Assembly: GCF_024323335.1 (NCBI RefSeq)
Contig: NC_066585.1
Coordinates: 342,427,346 to 342,491,345 of the forward strand
Origin: Lathyrus oleraceus
Taxonomy: Eukaryota; Streptophyta; Magnoliopsida; Fabales; Fabaceae
Length of the DNA: 64,000 nt
Direction: 5' to 3'
This document shows positions 1 through 12,959 of the stretch, piece after piece. The notes under the pieces were generated by a model, which saw nothing but the letters and a program-made list of their open reading frames with translations, was not told where the DNA came from and ran no database searches. The translations under genes were made by a program, and so were the position numbers. How positions within the stretch are numbered: position 1 is the stretch's first letter; each line of letters starts with the position of its first letter.

Positions 1-1578
1 TCAAACCAAAATCATAATCTTTCAAGAATTCCAACCATCTCCTTTGCCTCATATTCAATTCTTTCTGATCGAACAAGTACTTCAAACTCTTGTGATCACT
101 AAACACATCAAATCTCGATCCAAACAAATAATGTCTCCAAAGCTTCAACACAAACACAACGACGGCCAACTCTAAATCATGTGTCGGATAATTCCTCTCA
201 TGAACTTTAAGTTTCCTTGAAGCATAAGCTACCACTTGCCCTTTTTGCATCAAAACACCTCCCAAACCCAACAAATAAGCATCACAATACACAAGGAAAG
301 GTTCTAACGGATCCGGTAAAATCAAAATGGGAGCCGTAGTCAATCTTCTCTTAAGCTCTTGAAAATTCGCTTCACACTGCAAAGTCCAAATGAAAGCTTG
401 ACCTTTCCTAGTCAACTGCGTCAACGGTAACGACAACTTAGAAAATCCTTCAATGAACTTTCTATAATAACCATCCAAACTAAGGAAACTTCTAATCTCA
501 GCAACAGACTTAGGAGCTTCCCATTGAGATACAACTTCAATCTTCGTAGGATCCACAGAAATACCACCACTCAAAATCACATGCCCAAGAAAACTTACTT
601 CAATCAACCAAAACTCACATTTAGAGAGTTTAGCAAACAACTTCTTCTCTTTCAACACCGATAACACAACCTTCAAATGCTCGGCATGATCCTCTTCACT
701 CTTAGAATAAATTAATATATCATCGATGAACATAACAACAAACTTATCCAGATAATCATGAAAAATTCTATTCATATACTCCATAAATACACCAGGTGCA
801 TTAGTCTTTTGAATATCCTCAACCTTTACACGAATCTGATGATACCCAGACCTCAAATCAATCTTGCTAAACACACAAGCTCCAACCAACTGATCCATCA
901 GATCGTCAATCCTCGAAAGTGGATACTTGTTCTTAATCGTCACTTTGTTCAGTTGTCTATAATCAACACATAATCTCATAGAACCTTCTTTCTTCTTGAC
1001 CAACAGAATAGGTGCACCCCAGGGCGACACACTAGGACGAATAAACCTCTTCTCAAGCAAATCTTCAAGTTGACTCTTCAACTCTTTCAACTCAGAAGAA
1101 GACATTCGATAGGGAGCCATCGATACAGGACTAGTTCCAGGAACTAAATCAATCGAAAAATCAACCTCATGTTTCGGCGGTAAATCACTTATATCTTCAG
1201 GAAATACCTCCGCAAACTCACAAACTATTGGCAATTCTTCAATCGTCCTCTTCTCACGAATATCTAAAGTCGCCAACAACATAAACAACTCGGCACCACC
1301 TTGCACTGATTCATCAAACCAATCTTCCTTAGCACCAACCTCAGGAAAAATAACTGTCTTCTCAAAACAGTTGATATACACCCGATTAAATTCTAACCAA
1401 TTCATACCCAAAATCCATCAAGCTGCTCTTAACGGAAGACAAACTAAATCAATTCCAAAATCCCTACCAATGATACTCAACGGACAATTCAGACACACAA
1501 TATCGATCGTGTTAGATACATAAATCAAATACAACAGGATGGAAAACATTAACGACTATTGACCAACTGGTCAACCAG
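1..1578 (-). pseudogene. Ty3/gypsy pol remnant (protease end, RT, RNase H), truncated by the window edge
   Basis: Read on the minus strand, this encodes the C-terminal half of an aspartic protease region, then reverse transcriptase and the start of RNase H. Visible hallmarks are an [13 protein letters not shown] protease end near 1400, the RT finger/palm motif [24 protein letters not shown] near 950, the catalytic FIDD box near 730 and an RNase [10 protein letters not shown] motif near 90. The frame carries a TGA at 1418-1420 and then appears open to position 1. Gag and the N-terminal protease are missing: protease sequence starts only about 50 bases from the PBS. The RT type resembles chromoviruses (Tekay-like), but lineage is inferred by eye. 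The element would replicate by copy-and-paste through RNA; this copy is a deletion derivative that cannot make its own capsid. Confidence 0.85.
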
Positions 1579-1590
1579 GCTCTGATACCA
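1579..1590 (-). other. Primer binding site, tRNA-iMet type
   Basis: On the minus strand this reads TGGTATCAGAGC, complementary to the 3' end of plant initiator tRNA-Met. It sits four bases inside the LTR end at 1595, the usual spacing, and fixes element orientation (minus) and the LTR boundary. Confidence 0.9.
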
Positions 1591-2283
1591 CTAATGTAAC
1601 ACCCCTTTCTATACCCCAAAATACTTAACATATAATCAGAGTGAATAAGCACGCATATAAACAAAAGGGCGTCGCATCGACATTTTCAAAAACTAAAAGC
1701 TTTCAAAAACCAACATCATTCATCATCAATATACAATACACCTGGTCATTTAAAATAACACATTTCAAATATCATGAATATTCAAGAATATGCATTCGTA
1801 GTGGAAAATAATGAATACTCATGTATTTCATGAAATGATTCATGTCCCATACCATGATCATCTCTCAATAATAACATAATACATATCCAAATAAGACATG
1901 AGTTCAATACTACCAATCTACCCAGTGTTACATGACCAGAGCACTGACTCACTACCTAGTCTCTAAACCAAAACACGGAAACTCTCCGGCTAAATCTCGA
2001 GTGAGCTACCGTCCACTTACTTCAGCAATACTACTCTTGAGTATATGCACGATGCCCATGTAAAGGCAACATTCAAATAGAAGGGTGATAATTCGAATCA
2101 TTATGAAGAAGTATAATAAAGCACAATGATTAAAACAACAATTAAAGGAATTCATCACACCTTGTATAACCATGTAAATAATACTCACCAATATTTATTT
2201 CACATGTTTCAAGCATACATCAAAACTCAAGGAGTATAATATTAAAATCCAATGCTATATTCCCAAATATACACATAACTAAA

Positions 2284-2506
2284 ATTATCACATAATCACA
2301 CATTTTACCAAGTTATGTATCCAAACATCACCAAATTCAATTACCATATCTCATACACACATAACAATCACATCAATGCATATATTCAATTATCACATAA
2401 TCACGCATTTTACAAAGTTATGTCTCCAAACATCACCAAATTCAATTACCATATCTCATACACACATAACAATCACATCAACGCATATATTCAATTATCA
2501 CATAAC
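2284..2506. repeat. 105 bp tandem duplication inside LTR
   Basis: The block starting CATCACCAAATTC at 2326 recurs at 2431 with a 105 bp period and very few differences, plus part of a copy upstream (about 2.1 copies). Open reading on the plus strand through here is a by-product of the repeat. Confidence 0.9.
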
Positions 2507-2637
2507 TCTAATGTGACTCAATGCAAGACATGTGACTCTATGCATGTGATACCGTAATGTGAACCCAACGTTTCACCGCTTTCCGATTCAATATCTAGAA
2601 TCCAAGCCACGCTTCCGATCTGGACAAGATCAAAGCC

Positions 2638-2872
2638 ACTACGTCTATTTCCAATTAAGGATCAACGTCTGCTATGCCTATTTCCATTTAAGGATCAACG
2701 TCTGCTACATCTATTTCCATTTAAGGATCAACGTCTGTTACATTTATTTCCATTTGAGGATCAACGTCTGCTACGTCTAATTCCATTTAAGGATCAACGT
2801 CTGCTACGTCTATTTCCATTTAAGGATCAACGTCTGCTACGCCTGTTTCCATTTAAGGATGAACGTCTATTA
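2638..2872. repeat. 33 bp minisatellite, about 7 copies, inside LTR
   Basis: Seven head-to-tail copies of a 33 bp unit centred on GGATCAACGTCTGCTA, with point differences. The period is a multiple of three, so a repetitive plus-strand reading frame appears; I do not regard it as coding. Confidence 0.92.
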
Positions 2873-3163
2873 CCATGTGAATCCACAGTTTCACCGCTTC
2901 CACCATAAAACCGACTATGCCATGAATGAATGTACAAATACCAACAATATATGCAATTAAGATCATCTCTACCATCTTAACATTCCACATATAACCATAA
3001 TTCAACTCTATGAATTATCCACCAATGGTACGTATACGCATTCATAACAAATATACTATTCACATATATAGGCTCATCATCAAACACGCACACTTAGATT
3101 TTATTTCAAAATGGTTACAGCATTTAAAATCCTCAAATTTTCCCTTTTTCAACAGTGGTAACC

Positions 3164-3500
3164 GGTTAACGCTTTTAGGGTAACCCGTTAACCCGAAATA
3201 GAATTCTATTCCTGGGCAGATTTTTCAGCATGTAACCGGTTAACACATTTTGGTTAACCCGTTAACACGAAAACATAATTCAATTCCTAGGCAAATTTTC
3301 AGCATGTAACCCGTTAATGCATTTTGGTTAACCCGTTAACACGAAAACAAAATTCAATTCCTAGGCAGATTTTCAGCAAGTAACCCGTTAACACATTTGG
3401 GGTAACCCGTTAACCAGAAACAAAATTCAATTTCTGGGCTCCTGTTTTGCATGTAACTGGTTAACACCTTTGGGGTAACCGGTTAACGCGGTGTAAAATC
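3164..3500. repeat. About 73 bp tandem repeat with AACCGGTTAAC palindromes, 5 copies
   Basis: Five diverged copies of a roughly 73 bp unit. Each carries two palindrome-like motifs of the form GTAACC(G/C)GTTAAC about 15 bases apart, followed by a conserved AATTCAATTCCTGGGCAG segment. The palindromes are the best preserved part of each copy. Confidence 0.88.
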
Positions 3501-3674
3501 TGGATTTTTCTTAACGTTACTACAGTATAAAACATCAAAATTGGATTCTCCACCTATCCCTCAATTTCACCCATATATCAGTTCCAAACACAATTAACCA
3601 CCACAAATCACAGATTACTCATTAAAACCCAACAATTTCAAAACCATAAAAATTAGGGATTTCAACCTAAACAT

Positions 3675-3836
3675 TTTTCTACCCATTGACCCAATCATAC
3701 TAACCCATAATAATAAGGATTCTCCCCCTTACCTCTTCAATTTTTTGGAAATCCTAGCTTCTCCCTCGTTCTTCCCCTTTTCTACCCATTGACCCAATCA
3801 TACTAACCCATAATAATAAGGATTCTCCCCCTTACC
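3675..3836. repeat. 59 bp direct repeat separated by 44 bp
   Basis: A 59 bp segment at 3675-3733 is repeated without visible change at 3778-3836. Identity suggests a much more recent duplication than the surrounding diverged LTR repeats. Confidence 0.9.
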
Positions 3837-4123
3837 AAATGAGTGCTACTTCTCACTCTCCTCACCTCTTACTATTCTAGTATTATGTTTGGGCTTAAGG
3901 AATGATACCTCTAATTTAATTATTAGGCCCAATAAGACATAGTATTATAATATCTCTATTTAGTTCAAATAAATTAAACCAACACAATATACACACCAAG
4001 TTAATTAATATAATCAATTATTATACTATCTAACAACCAATTAATTAATTAACACTCCAAATAAATAAAATATAATATAATAATAATATAAGAAATAAAT
4101 ACTAAAAAATTGGGTTGTTAAAG

Positions 4124-5618
4124 TGCGCGTAGTGTGAAAATGTGAGCGAAGTGGGTTTATATAAAAAAATGTGAAATGATGACAAGATGGAAATACACAG
4201 TCATAAGGGGAAGCATAAAAGTTTAACCTAGTTCCAAGAATTGTGAAACCTAATGTGTCACGCTTTTATCACGCATGCTCAGAAAGTGGGACAGTTGTCA
4301 CCACTTAGAACCACATGAAATCAAACAATATGATAACCATTTAATGCAACGATTGTTCAGGATCAGGAAGACAAATCGATAAGATTGCTTCTGATCAGAA
4401 CCTTTTTGGTTCATGAAAACTTCCTTACTTCAGAAAGCTCATGTTTCAATGTCAACAAAAAACCTTCTCAGAATCTATTCTAGAGTTCTTAAGACTTAAA
4501 CATTCTGAAATACATGTATTCATTCTGGACATAAATCCATAAATAATTTTTTCAGAATGACCACGAATCTATCTTCAGTAAGGGATTTTGTAAAGATATC
4601 ATCCCATTGATAGTTTGTATCAAGAAATTTTAGATGAAAAATACCCTTCTGAACATAGTCACGTAAGAAATGATGTTTAATTTCAATATGCTTAGCCCTA
4701 AAATGCAAGATAGGATTCTTAGATAAACAAATAAGATAAGTATTATCACAGAGAATAGGAACGTTACTCTCAAATATTTGATAGTCTTCCAGCTGACTCT
4801 TCATCCAGAGTATTTGAGTATTGCATCCAGAAGCTGCAATATATTCAGTTTCGACTATTGAAAGCACAATTGTTGACTGTCTTTTGTTGGACCATGAAAT
4901 CAGGTTATCTCCCAAAAATCGTCAACTTCCAGAAGTACTTTTCCTTTCTATTTTGTCTTCATCATAGTCAGCATCACAATAGCCTACTAATTTGTATTCA
5001 CTTAATTTTCTATAAAATAAACTAAGATTAATAGTACCTTTCATATACCTAAAGATTCTCTTAACGACAGTTAAGTGAGTTTCCTAGGATCTGATTAGAA
5101 GCGAGCACGTAAGCAAACAATGAATAAGATATCAGACATAGAATCAGTTAGATATAAAAGAGAACCTATCATACCTCTGAAAAGCTTCTGATTTACCTTA
5201 CTGCTTAACTCTTCTTTCTCCATAATACATGTCAGATGCATTATAGCCTTTGTTTGCTTACATTCTGATAAGTTAAACTTCTTCAGAAGTTCCTTTGTAT
5301 ATTTTCTCTGATGAATGTGCGTTTCTTTTGAGTATTGATCAATATGGATTCCCATAAAGAACTTGAGTTCTCCCATCAGGCTCATTTCAAATTCTTCCTA
5401 CATTGGCTTAGCAAAATCCTTGCACAATGATGCATTAGCAAAACCAAAAATAATATCATCAACATAAATTTTCACACCCAAAATATCATTCTTCAAGGTT
5501 TTGCAAAAGAGAGTTGTGTCCACTTTCCCTCTGGTAAAATTAGTTTCCAAAAGGAAGTTACTTAGTCTATCATACCAATCTCTAGGAGTTTGCTTCAAAC
5601 CATATAATGATTTCTAGA
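4124..5618 (-). pseudogene. Decayed Ty1/copia fragment: RT C-terminal part and RNase H
   Basis: Minus-strand frames read, in order, an RT segment beginning YGLKQTPRDWYDRLSNFLL near 5610, the catalytic YVDD box (about 5460), the LKFFMGIHIDQ region (about 5370) and an RNase H domain with SWSNKRQSTIVLS, a CDN motif and HFLRDYVQKG (4915-4520), ending DLCPE. The frame is broken between 5095 and 4915 and near 5398. Upstream RT, integrase and gag are absent: the fragment stops abruptly at about 5618. 4124-4519 probably holds its 3' untranslated end; I see no defined LTR border. The protein resembles SIRE/Angela-type copia elements. Confidence 0.85.
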
Positions 5619-5639
5619 GTGAGTAAAACCTACATGAAT

Positions 5640-6780
5640 CTAGGATTTCAAAGCATCTCATCATCTTCAATTCAATCTATGCATACACACAATCAAACTA
5701 CACATAATTATTTTTTGATTGGGTGACATCTTAATTAGAATTGATAACGTCCAATTAGGTTTGTTGTACCGAGAATATTGGGTTGAGATGTTTGAGGAAT
5801 TCAAATAAGAAAACTGAGGTGGAGTTTTCCTTCAAGATTTTTAGGGTTTGAAGGTTTTGGACAAGATTGTGCAATTTGGATTCGATAGAGTGAAAGCCTT
5901 GGGACTAGGTGTGTCGTGCAAAGGAGTAGTGTGAAACGGTGGATCGTGTTACTAAATCTTGGGTTCAACCAGTGTGCTCTTGGGATTAATTCAGCCAAGG
6001 AGGTCGTGCATGGAAGTAGCAACAACAGGTGAATTGAAGCGGCATTGTTGGTGACTTGATCAATCTTTGATCAAGGTTTTTAGAGGTGCTAGAGTCAAGA
6101 ACCAACTTAGAATTTATGGGATTTGATTTCTCATCTCTTGAATACATATATTTGCAAAGTAAGATTTATTATAATAATATCTCAATTCGTGTTCAAATTG
6201 AGGGACACGTATCCATAGCGAGGTGGATCGGGGAACTTCCTAAACAAATCCTTGTGTACTCCCTATCTCTATCTCTTTTATTTTTCGGTTTGCAAATTGT
6301 TGATTACTTTGATCTCTTAATTAACATTCTTTGGATAATAACTTTTGAATCATTTGTTAAATTTGTGTTTTTTGTAGTAATCATATACCATTTGGTAGTG
6401 ATTGGATTTCTAAGAACTATAAACATTATACTAATATCCAAACTTTATTGATCGCACGCAAAGTGTTCAACAAATTGTTTCAACTAGTTTTTTTGTGTGT
6501 TGTTATCATTAGAGATAGATCGTTACTATAGTGGAGTATTCAACTTATTGTTTAAAGTGTTGTTAATCAACTTATGGATTTTTATCATACCATTGACACC
6601 TTTACGCATATCTGAGTTATTCAATAGTATGTTCGGTTAGGCGATTTTTGATTAGGGAAATATTTGAAACTTGCTTCCGTGTCATAAAATTTTCTAAATC
6701 AAATTTTCGAATAAATTTTTAACTTCGGATCTATTCACCCCATCTAGATCTAGACCTATCTTTTAACAACTATTTTCAAG
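5640..6780 (+). repeat. Possible decayed copia LTR/leader, orientation plus
   Basis: AT-rich DNA with a run resembling the leader end of SIRE-type copia LTRs (a CTATTCACCCCATCTAGAT stretch near 6730, preceded by FITCAAATTTTC-like A/T-rich sequence). No PBS, no partner LTR and no clean termini are visible. The 121-codon plus-strand open frame at 6086-6451 is hydrophobic, matches no family I know and is probably fortuitous. Confidence 0.3.
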
Positions 6781-7411
6781 GAGAAAACGACTGCCATTTC
6801 GGGTGTTGTCCACGTCCACCGCCATTGTAATGGTGTGAACCACTAATATACCAGTCGCCCATGCGGGAGATCCGATCTCTGTTACCGCGGTTAGAATTTT
6901 GTCACGTGTTACCGCAAAAGTTTTTTTTTTTTTGGCTTGGCGATGAGGATTTCTTTAAGGTGAGGCAGAACGAACTAGATTTTCATCAGAGTTTCGTGAT
7001 TTTGCAAGTAGAGTCGTTGAAGATGAAGAGTTATGAGATTAACGTGAAATACGTTAGATCATGGTTGACTCTTTTAGTTCCAATCGAGATTTTACCATTT
7101 CAAATGTTAGCAAGGGATCATATTGTTGGATGTGTGTAAGGAATTCAGCATTCAAGTCAAGTGTCCAAATATCAACTTCAAAATAAAACGAGTGTTGTTG
7201 ACGGGAAAATCAACATTAGCTAGTTAATCGCCAAGGAGTTTAAGGCGGTTGCAATAAGCTTTGGTAGTCGAAAATCTTCCAAACTCTTGTTGGTGAATTG
7301 ATGTTTGAGGTGGACATCTCTCAAATGTTTGTTGTCTTGCAATCACTTTCGTAAGCAGAATAATCTCTATTGTACTTTATTCAAATACAATACTCTTAAT
7401 TTGATAAATAG

Positions 7412-7414
<3 letters not shown>
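6781..7414. other. Unassigned intergenic stretch
   Basis: Moderately GC-balanced relative to its surroundings. It contains an open frame of 92 codons (6861-7139) with no recognisable motif. I see no splice sites, promoter or repeat that would support a gene. Confidence 0.4.

Positions 7415-7469
<55 letters not shown>
7415..7469. repeat. (AT)n microsatellite, about 27 units
   Basis: Uninterrupted AT dinucleotide run in AT-rich DNA. Confidence 0.97.
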
Positions 7470-7475
<6 letters not shown>

Positions 7476-9195
7476 TAGTATTCAAATATAAAATATTTCA
7501 ACTATTCTAATCAAATTATAAAAAGTTAAATATTTAATTTTCAACAAATTATAGTTTAAATATAAATATGAACTATCTCATCTTAATCTAATAATTTAAA
7601 TAAGTATATGCCTATTTTTCATATTGGATGAAACTCAATACATTAACAACATAATAAAATGAGACCTAAAGTTTGGTGAGAATCCAAAATGCACAAATAT
7701 AGAGAGAGGAAACATGCTATATGCAATTTTTATTCTATTAAAATGAAGATAAGAGTATGATATTATTAGGAGAGGATTCTCACCCTCTTTTTTCAAAATA
7801 GTTTAACGGAGGGAAGTCCATTTTATTTAAGATGAAGAAATGAGATATCGCAGATATTATTACATTCAATGTTCCTATATCGCTATCAATTAAGTCATTT
7901 ATTCTCAATTTTAATAAAATTTAAACCATTGATTAAAGAGAGATAGAGAGATAAAATATTAAAATAAGACAAAAATGAAGGACTGATGAAGTCTAATAGT
8001 ATAAATTTGCATTGCTCTTATTCAAGTTTAAATACACACAAGAGACAATCCTCTTCCGATTGAGCTATACAACACCTAGAATGGGATGACTTAGGGGCTA
8101 AACCGGAAGATTATAATTTTTACCCCTCAAATAGTATTTGCAATAAAATCAAAACTAGGTACTTCAAATAATATGTAGATGCAAAGATTTAATTTGGAAA
8201 GTAGGAATGATAATTTGAAACGCAAATTATATATAATCAATAGATAAAAAAAGGTTTCTCCCAAAAAGAGAAAGAGTTACATAAAAAAATTATTAAAATT
8301 ACTCTATTGTCAACAATAACAAAAACAAACTAAAGAAGAACATGTTGGGTGAAGAGTAAAATCAAGAGAGATTGAAAACTAAAACCGCTAAATAGTAATC
8401 AAAGAATCGAGCTACTGCACTACCAAATAAAATCCAGATTCGAGTAAGTCAAGTTCTCAATTAATATTAAATTTAAAATCTCAACTGATTTGAATTAATT
8501 AAGAATCTCAACTGATTTGAATTAGTTAAGTGTTAAAAGAGTTGAATGTGAAAGATTCAATCTTAGAAGAAAAAAAAATTAATAATTAACTATCAAGAAT
8601 TTCCAATTAAAAAAAATCTATTTCATTTTATAGTTTCATACCTAAGTTCAATCACCTTCCTATTTCAAATGATGGAGAAAGATAACACATTTTTAGTTAA
8701 TGCCATTGATGATTAAGTTGAGAAAGATAAACATTTGAACAACGTGAACAAATTAAGACACGAAATGGGCCAATTATTTTGTTCATGAGTTAGTCATTTA
8801 TTGGATAGTTAGGACCAATGTTCCACGTGGCAAGTTCTCATCATCTACAATATCTCCAAGTTGCAAATGGCTATAGATATCCTTTTATTGGTGGTATGGA
8901 ATAAAAAAATTATACATTATAAAATAATTTTAAAAAATTAATAATTGAAAGGAGTGGATACACTGAATTGTGAAAATAAGGATGATGGTTAACTAACTTA
9001 TAAGAGGGAGTAGTGTATGAAGGTGAGAAAAATGCAAAAAATGAAGAGTTTTTAATTAAGAGGGAGTAGTGTATGAAGGTGAGAAAAACATACTAAACAA
9101 AGAGTTTTAATTTAAGATTTTTAAAAGTTGTTTGATAACACAAAGCAAATAAGATCATTTGTGAAAGTAGAAAAAGTGAAGAAGAAATTAAAGCA
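7470..9195. other. AT-rich intergenic DNA without recognisable genes
   Basis: Nothing coding is visible. Two small local duplications stand out: a 27 bp repeat of ATCTCAACTGATTTGAATTA near 8478-8530, and a 56 bp period repeat containing GAGGGAGTAGTGTATGAAGG at 9004-9090. Confidence 0.6.
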
Positions 9196-9203
9196 CAAAC
9201 ATA

Positions 9204-9544
9204 TAGGGGTGGCAAACGGGCATGCCCCTGCTCAATTAAGGTCTGCCTCGCAAAAGTTTTTCGCAAAAGTTTTTAAATGCGGGATAGAGGATGGGGAAGA
9301 CATAGTTGAAGGTACGGACCTAAAATATTGGTTTGCCTCAAAATGAAACGAGGGATAGGAGAAGAGGGTTCGAAGGTACTATACCTTTTAATCCTAAAAA
9401 TGTAAAAATTTATTTAAATCCCGCAAAAAATGTACAAATAGAACGAGTAAATTAAAGAGTGTATGACTAAAACCTTATCCCGTCCCACAAAAAATGTGGG
9501 CAAAACGGATATGCCCGATAGATCGGGTTCGTTTTATCACCCTA
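9204..9544. mobile_element. hAT-type MITE (341 bp)
   Basis: The left end TAGGGGTGGCAAACG and the reverse complement of the right end (TAGGGTGATAAAACGA) form imperfect terminal inverted repeats. The flanks, caaacata (9196-9203) and cacacata (9545-9552), match at 7 of 8 positions, an 8 bp target-site duplication typical of hAT transposons. There is no transposase. A small plus-strand open frame overlapping the left end has no support. Such elements need an autonomous hAT transposase in trans. Confidence 0.75.
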
Positions 9545-9552
9545 CACACATA

Positions 9553-10763
9553 GTTGATTATAGTTCACCATATTAATTAGGAATTACATGCCGTCGTCTC
9601 ACACTACGGGATTTAAACAATAATCAATCATGATAATATCAACCACTAAGACTAACTAGTCATTGGTTTCTTGGATTTAAATCTACAAGGATTTCCTTAC
9701 CTCATAGTAGAGAATTGTTTTTCCCCACACTAGACAACTTTCTTAAATTACAAATAAATTATTTGTTTGCAACAACTCAGATGTTTATATCTTTCCTAAG
9801 AAAGAATATTGATAAAATAACTTATGTCTATGTTATGTTCATTACTAATATTACAATGAGATGCAAAACTTAAAAATGTTGTAGTACTCAAAGTGTCACA
9901 CCGAATTTTTTTTAACATTTGAGATCTTCCTTTTATATAGAGAACTTGAATATTTGATTTGCCAATCATTTATCCATTGAGAATGGAAACATTGAGAATT
10001 ATATTATATGTATGGAATCATAAATTGTTCTATACATGAAAAAAATACACTAGAGTATCCGTTCTTCTCAATTATATTCTTATAATCAAAACTCCAAAAA
10101 TTAGAAGTTATTATTCTTCAAACCATTTTTTTTAACAATCTCTTAATTTTTTATGATGACAAATATATAATTTTATAAACAATTTTTCCAGAAGAACTTA
10201 AAAGGCCAGGTTTGTAAGCCTCCCTAATTCAAGGTCAAGTTAAAAAATAATCAATTTAAATTAACTTGTAGCACATGTCAAACATGTCAATTTTTGTGGA
10301 GTAGATTCATAACATATAGGCAACCTGGTTTAAATATTTAGCAAATATTCAAGTCTAGTTAATTAAATCATGGTTATGATCTTAATAGGCAAGCCATTGA
10401 TTTATCTTGTTATTTATCTCCCCACATGTGCATAATAATATTATACATTTCTCCACCTTTTTGCATCAACAAAAAGATTTAAAAAAGGAAAAATACGAAA
10501 AAAGTTGAGGAGAAAGAAGATGAAGCTTCTAAGTTCTACAAATACCATTTTGGTTTAGGAAGATGAAGCAACATATACTCTGCTAGTTGGTTTAGAAATG
10601 AAATGTGAGATGGGTTGTGTCAAATATTGAGTTAAGGAAAGTTAAATGAGATTCTATAGGAAGTGAGACAAAGGGGTGAATCTATCATACCTATGTATTA
10701 CTTTTGTTCTACCTAAGTGTTGCTTTCATCTTTTCCTATAGTGCATGTTGGGTGCCTTGGAGT
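9553..10763. other. AT-rich intergenic DNA, nothing recognised
   Basis: No coding, repeat or terminal structure visible. It forms the left flank of element D. Confidence 0.5.
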
Positions 10764-12892
10764 TGCCATAACACTGCAGTGGTTGTTCGAAAATAATAGT
10801 TACCATCAAACCAAATGGTCTTTAAAATTGGATTTTATATTTGGGAATTATGCGTAGAGAATATATTTGAAAATGGTTATCTCTAATTAATTATGAAAAA
10901 TTATTATTAACTTTTAGTGTATTTATTTTCTCCTTATCATTAAATACAAATAGAAGTTAAATATAAAATATAACATTTAGAGAAAAGGGAAAATTTGTTT
11001 TTTTTATTGTTCTGTTGGGCAGAAGTTGAATTTTGATCGTACTTATCTCTTGGTGTGAAAGGGAACTTAAATTTGCATAATTCTTGGGTAGAAAATGTCG
11101 GTGTCTTTATTGATTTAGGTTTGAATAATTGAAGGATTTGAAAAAATATTCAACTGATTAGTCCATTTTTATCCAACTTTATTAAAAATAGTGAGATTCA
11201 AAACAACTTAGTTGCAACAACATGTGTCTTAAAAACTCGACAAGATAAATTTTTATCTAATTAACCATTTTTCTTTAAAGTATTATACTTTTTACTTTTT
11301 ATTATTTTGCTAAAATATATGAATTTTTTTATATGGACAAATTATAATGTTCCGCATTTATAAAAAACTTGTTCAAAGAAAACATATAGTCATTAAAAAG
11401 GGGATAGTATTAAAAATATTAATTGGTTTGACTAACAGCACTAAAAAAAGGCAATTTAAAAAGTGTTTAGTAGATTTTGAAGTTTTCTTTAAGTAACAAC
11501 ACAAATAATATTATGTTTGTTCATTACTCACTAGAAACATTAAAAAGATAATATTACAAACTCGCATTCAAGTAACATCAAACTGCATTGTTAATTTAAA
11601 TTATGAAATATTTAAAAAAGTTTTATTCTGATTTTAAACGGAACTCCCTTTAGTGTACGTTGAATTTGGTTTCCTTGGATTATTTAGTCGTTAGACCGAA
11701 TATCAAGATTTAAAAAATCGTCAATAAAAACAACATAAATACTTGTAAGGAACGTTAAGAAATGCATTGTAATATAAAACTACATTGTTAACTTAAACTA
11801 TAAAATAATCACTAAAACTATGAAATACTTGTAAGATACAACAACAATAAAATAACAGAAGTGAAAATAATGCAATGGAGGAAAGTAGGAGGTTACTGGC
11901 AGTGGAAAAAATAAAGAAGAGAAGTGACGTGTTGTTTTGTAGAAAAAAGCCTACATTCTTCTCTCTTGTGCTCTCCAACTTCCCTCTAATATTTTTCTCA
12001 AATTTTCTCCTCTCCAAATATTTTTATTCTCCACAAAACTACTGTTATCCTCTATTTATTTTTAAAAATTAGGGTTTTAAGTGTAACAAATTTCCAAAAT
12101 GCAAATTTTGGGAGATAGTGACTTGTCTCAAATGCAGTAGATTTGCAACAATTTAGAAGTGTTGCAATATTTCAGTGTTGTAGTGTTGCTGCTGTTTTAG
12201 TGTGCTGCAACAATGCTAAAATTTATTTGAAACATGTAAATGGCAACCCTTAAAGAGAAAATGCAAGGAAAAAAAATTAGTAAGTCCAAAATAGAAGATT
12301 CTCTGTTTTATTTTATTTTTATTTTTATTTAAATACTTTTATTTCAAAATATAATAAAAATCATAAAAAATATTATTATATTTTATATGCCACTTTCTTA
12401 TTTTTTTTTCTTTTTGTTATTAAAGATTACTATTTTGAAATAAATAGAATTTGAAAATATTTTTGAATTAAAATAAAGTAAAATTTATTAAAATAATTTA
12501 TTATATTTTATATTCCATTTTTTACATTTATGCTTATTATTCTTTTGTTATTAATGATTATTAATTAAAATAACTAATTTTAAAATATTTTTTATTTGAA
12601 ATATAATAAAAGTTATATGAAGTTTTATTAAATTTTTTATTCAATTAAAAAAAATATTTCTATTATTAAAGACTAATAACTAAATAAATATAGTTTTCTT
12701 TAAATAGATTTTGTGATGAGAATTAAGAAATAATGGTAAATATAGTGATGACTCAAAATAAAAAACTTATTTATTTATTTATTTTTTATAAGATTCTTTA
12801 AAGAATATAAAATATAAGAAATAGTAAAATTAAACACAATAAAAATATTTTTGATATATCTTTAATTTCTAAAACAAAATTAGGATACTACA
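10764..12892 (-). repeat. Element D 3' LTR
   Basis: Aligns by eye along its length with 19042-22300, for example ATTATGCGTA-, CCTTATCATTAAATACAAAT- and GGTGTTGTTTTGT-containing blocks in the same order. It ends GGATACTACA at 12892, followed by the PPT-like segment. The left edge is weak and placed by alignment of TGTTCGAAAATAATA with the partner LTR. It lacks the hAT insertion and the 56 bp duplication of the partner. Confidence 0.7.
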
Positions 12893-12905
12893 GCTGTTCT
12901 TATTT
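12893..12905 (-). other. Polypurine tract of element D
   Basis: On the minus strand this is AATAAGAACAGC immediately before the LTR start. It matches in position and form the AGGGG(C/T)AGC tracts preceding the LTRs of elements A and B. Confidence 0.5.
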
Positions 12906-12959
12906 AATTATATTTAACATAAAAATATGAATACCGATCGTTTTCATATGATCGTTGTG

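Larger units (their letters stand above)
1595..4120 (-). repeat. 5' LTR of the Ty3/gypsy element at the left edge
   Basis: The LTR begins TGTAACACCCC at 1595, next to the PBS, and appears to end near 4120 in a GGGTTGTTA-type terminus where the expected terminal CA is degraded. Length is about 2.5 kb, usual for large chromovirus LTRs. It contains four internal repeat blocks, annotated separately. The right boundary is placed by the end of LTR-like sequence, not by a target-site duplication, because the partner LTR lies outside the window. Confidence 0.7.

Noticed and set aside
6086..6451. Small hydrophobic plus-strand gene of 121 codons
   Set aside because: No family resemblance, no promoter or splice signals, and it sits in LTR-like AT-rich DNA.
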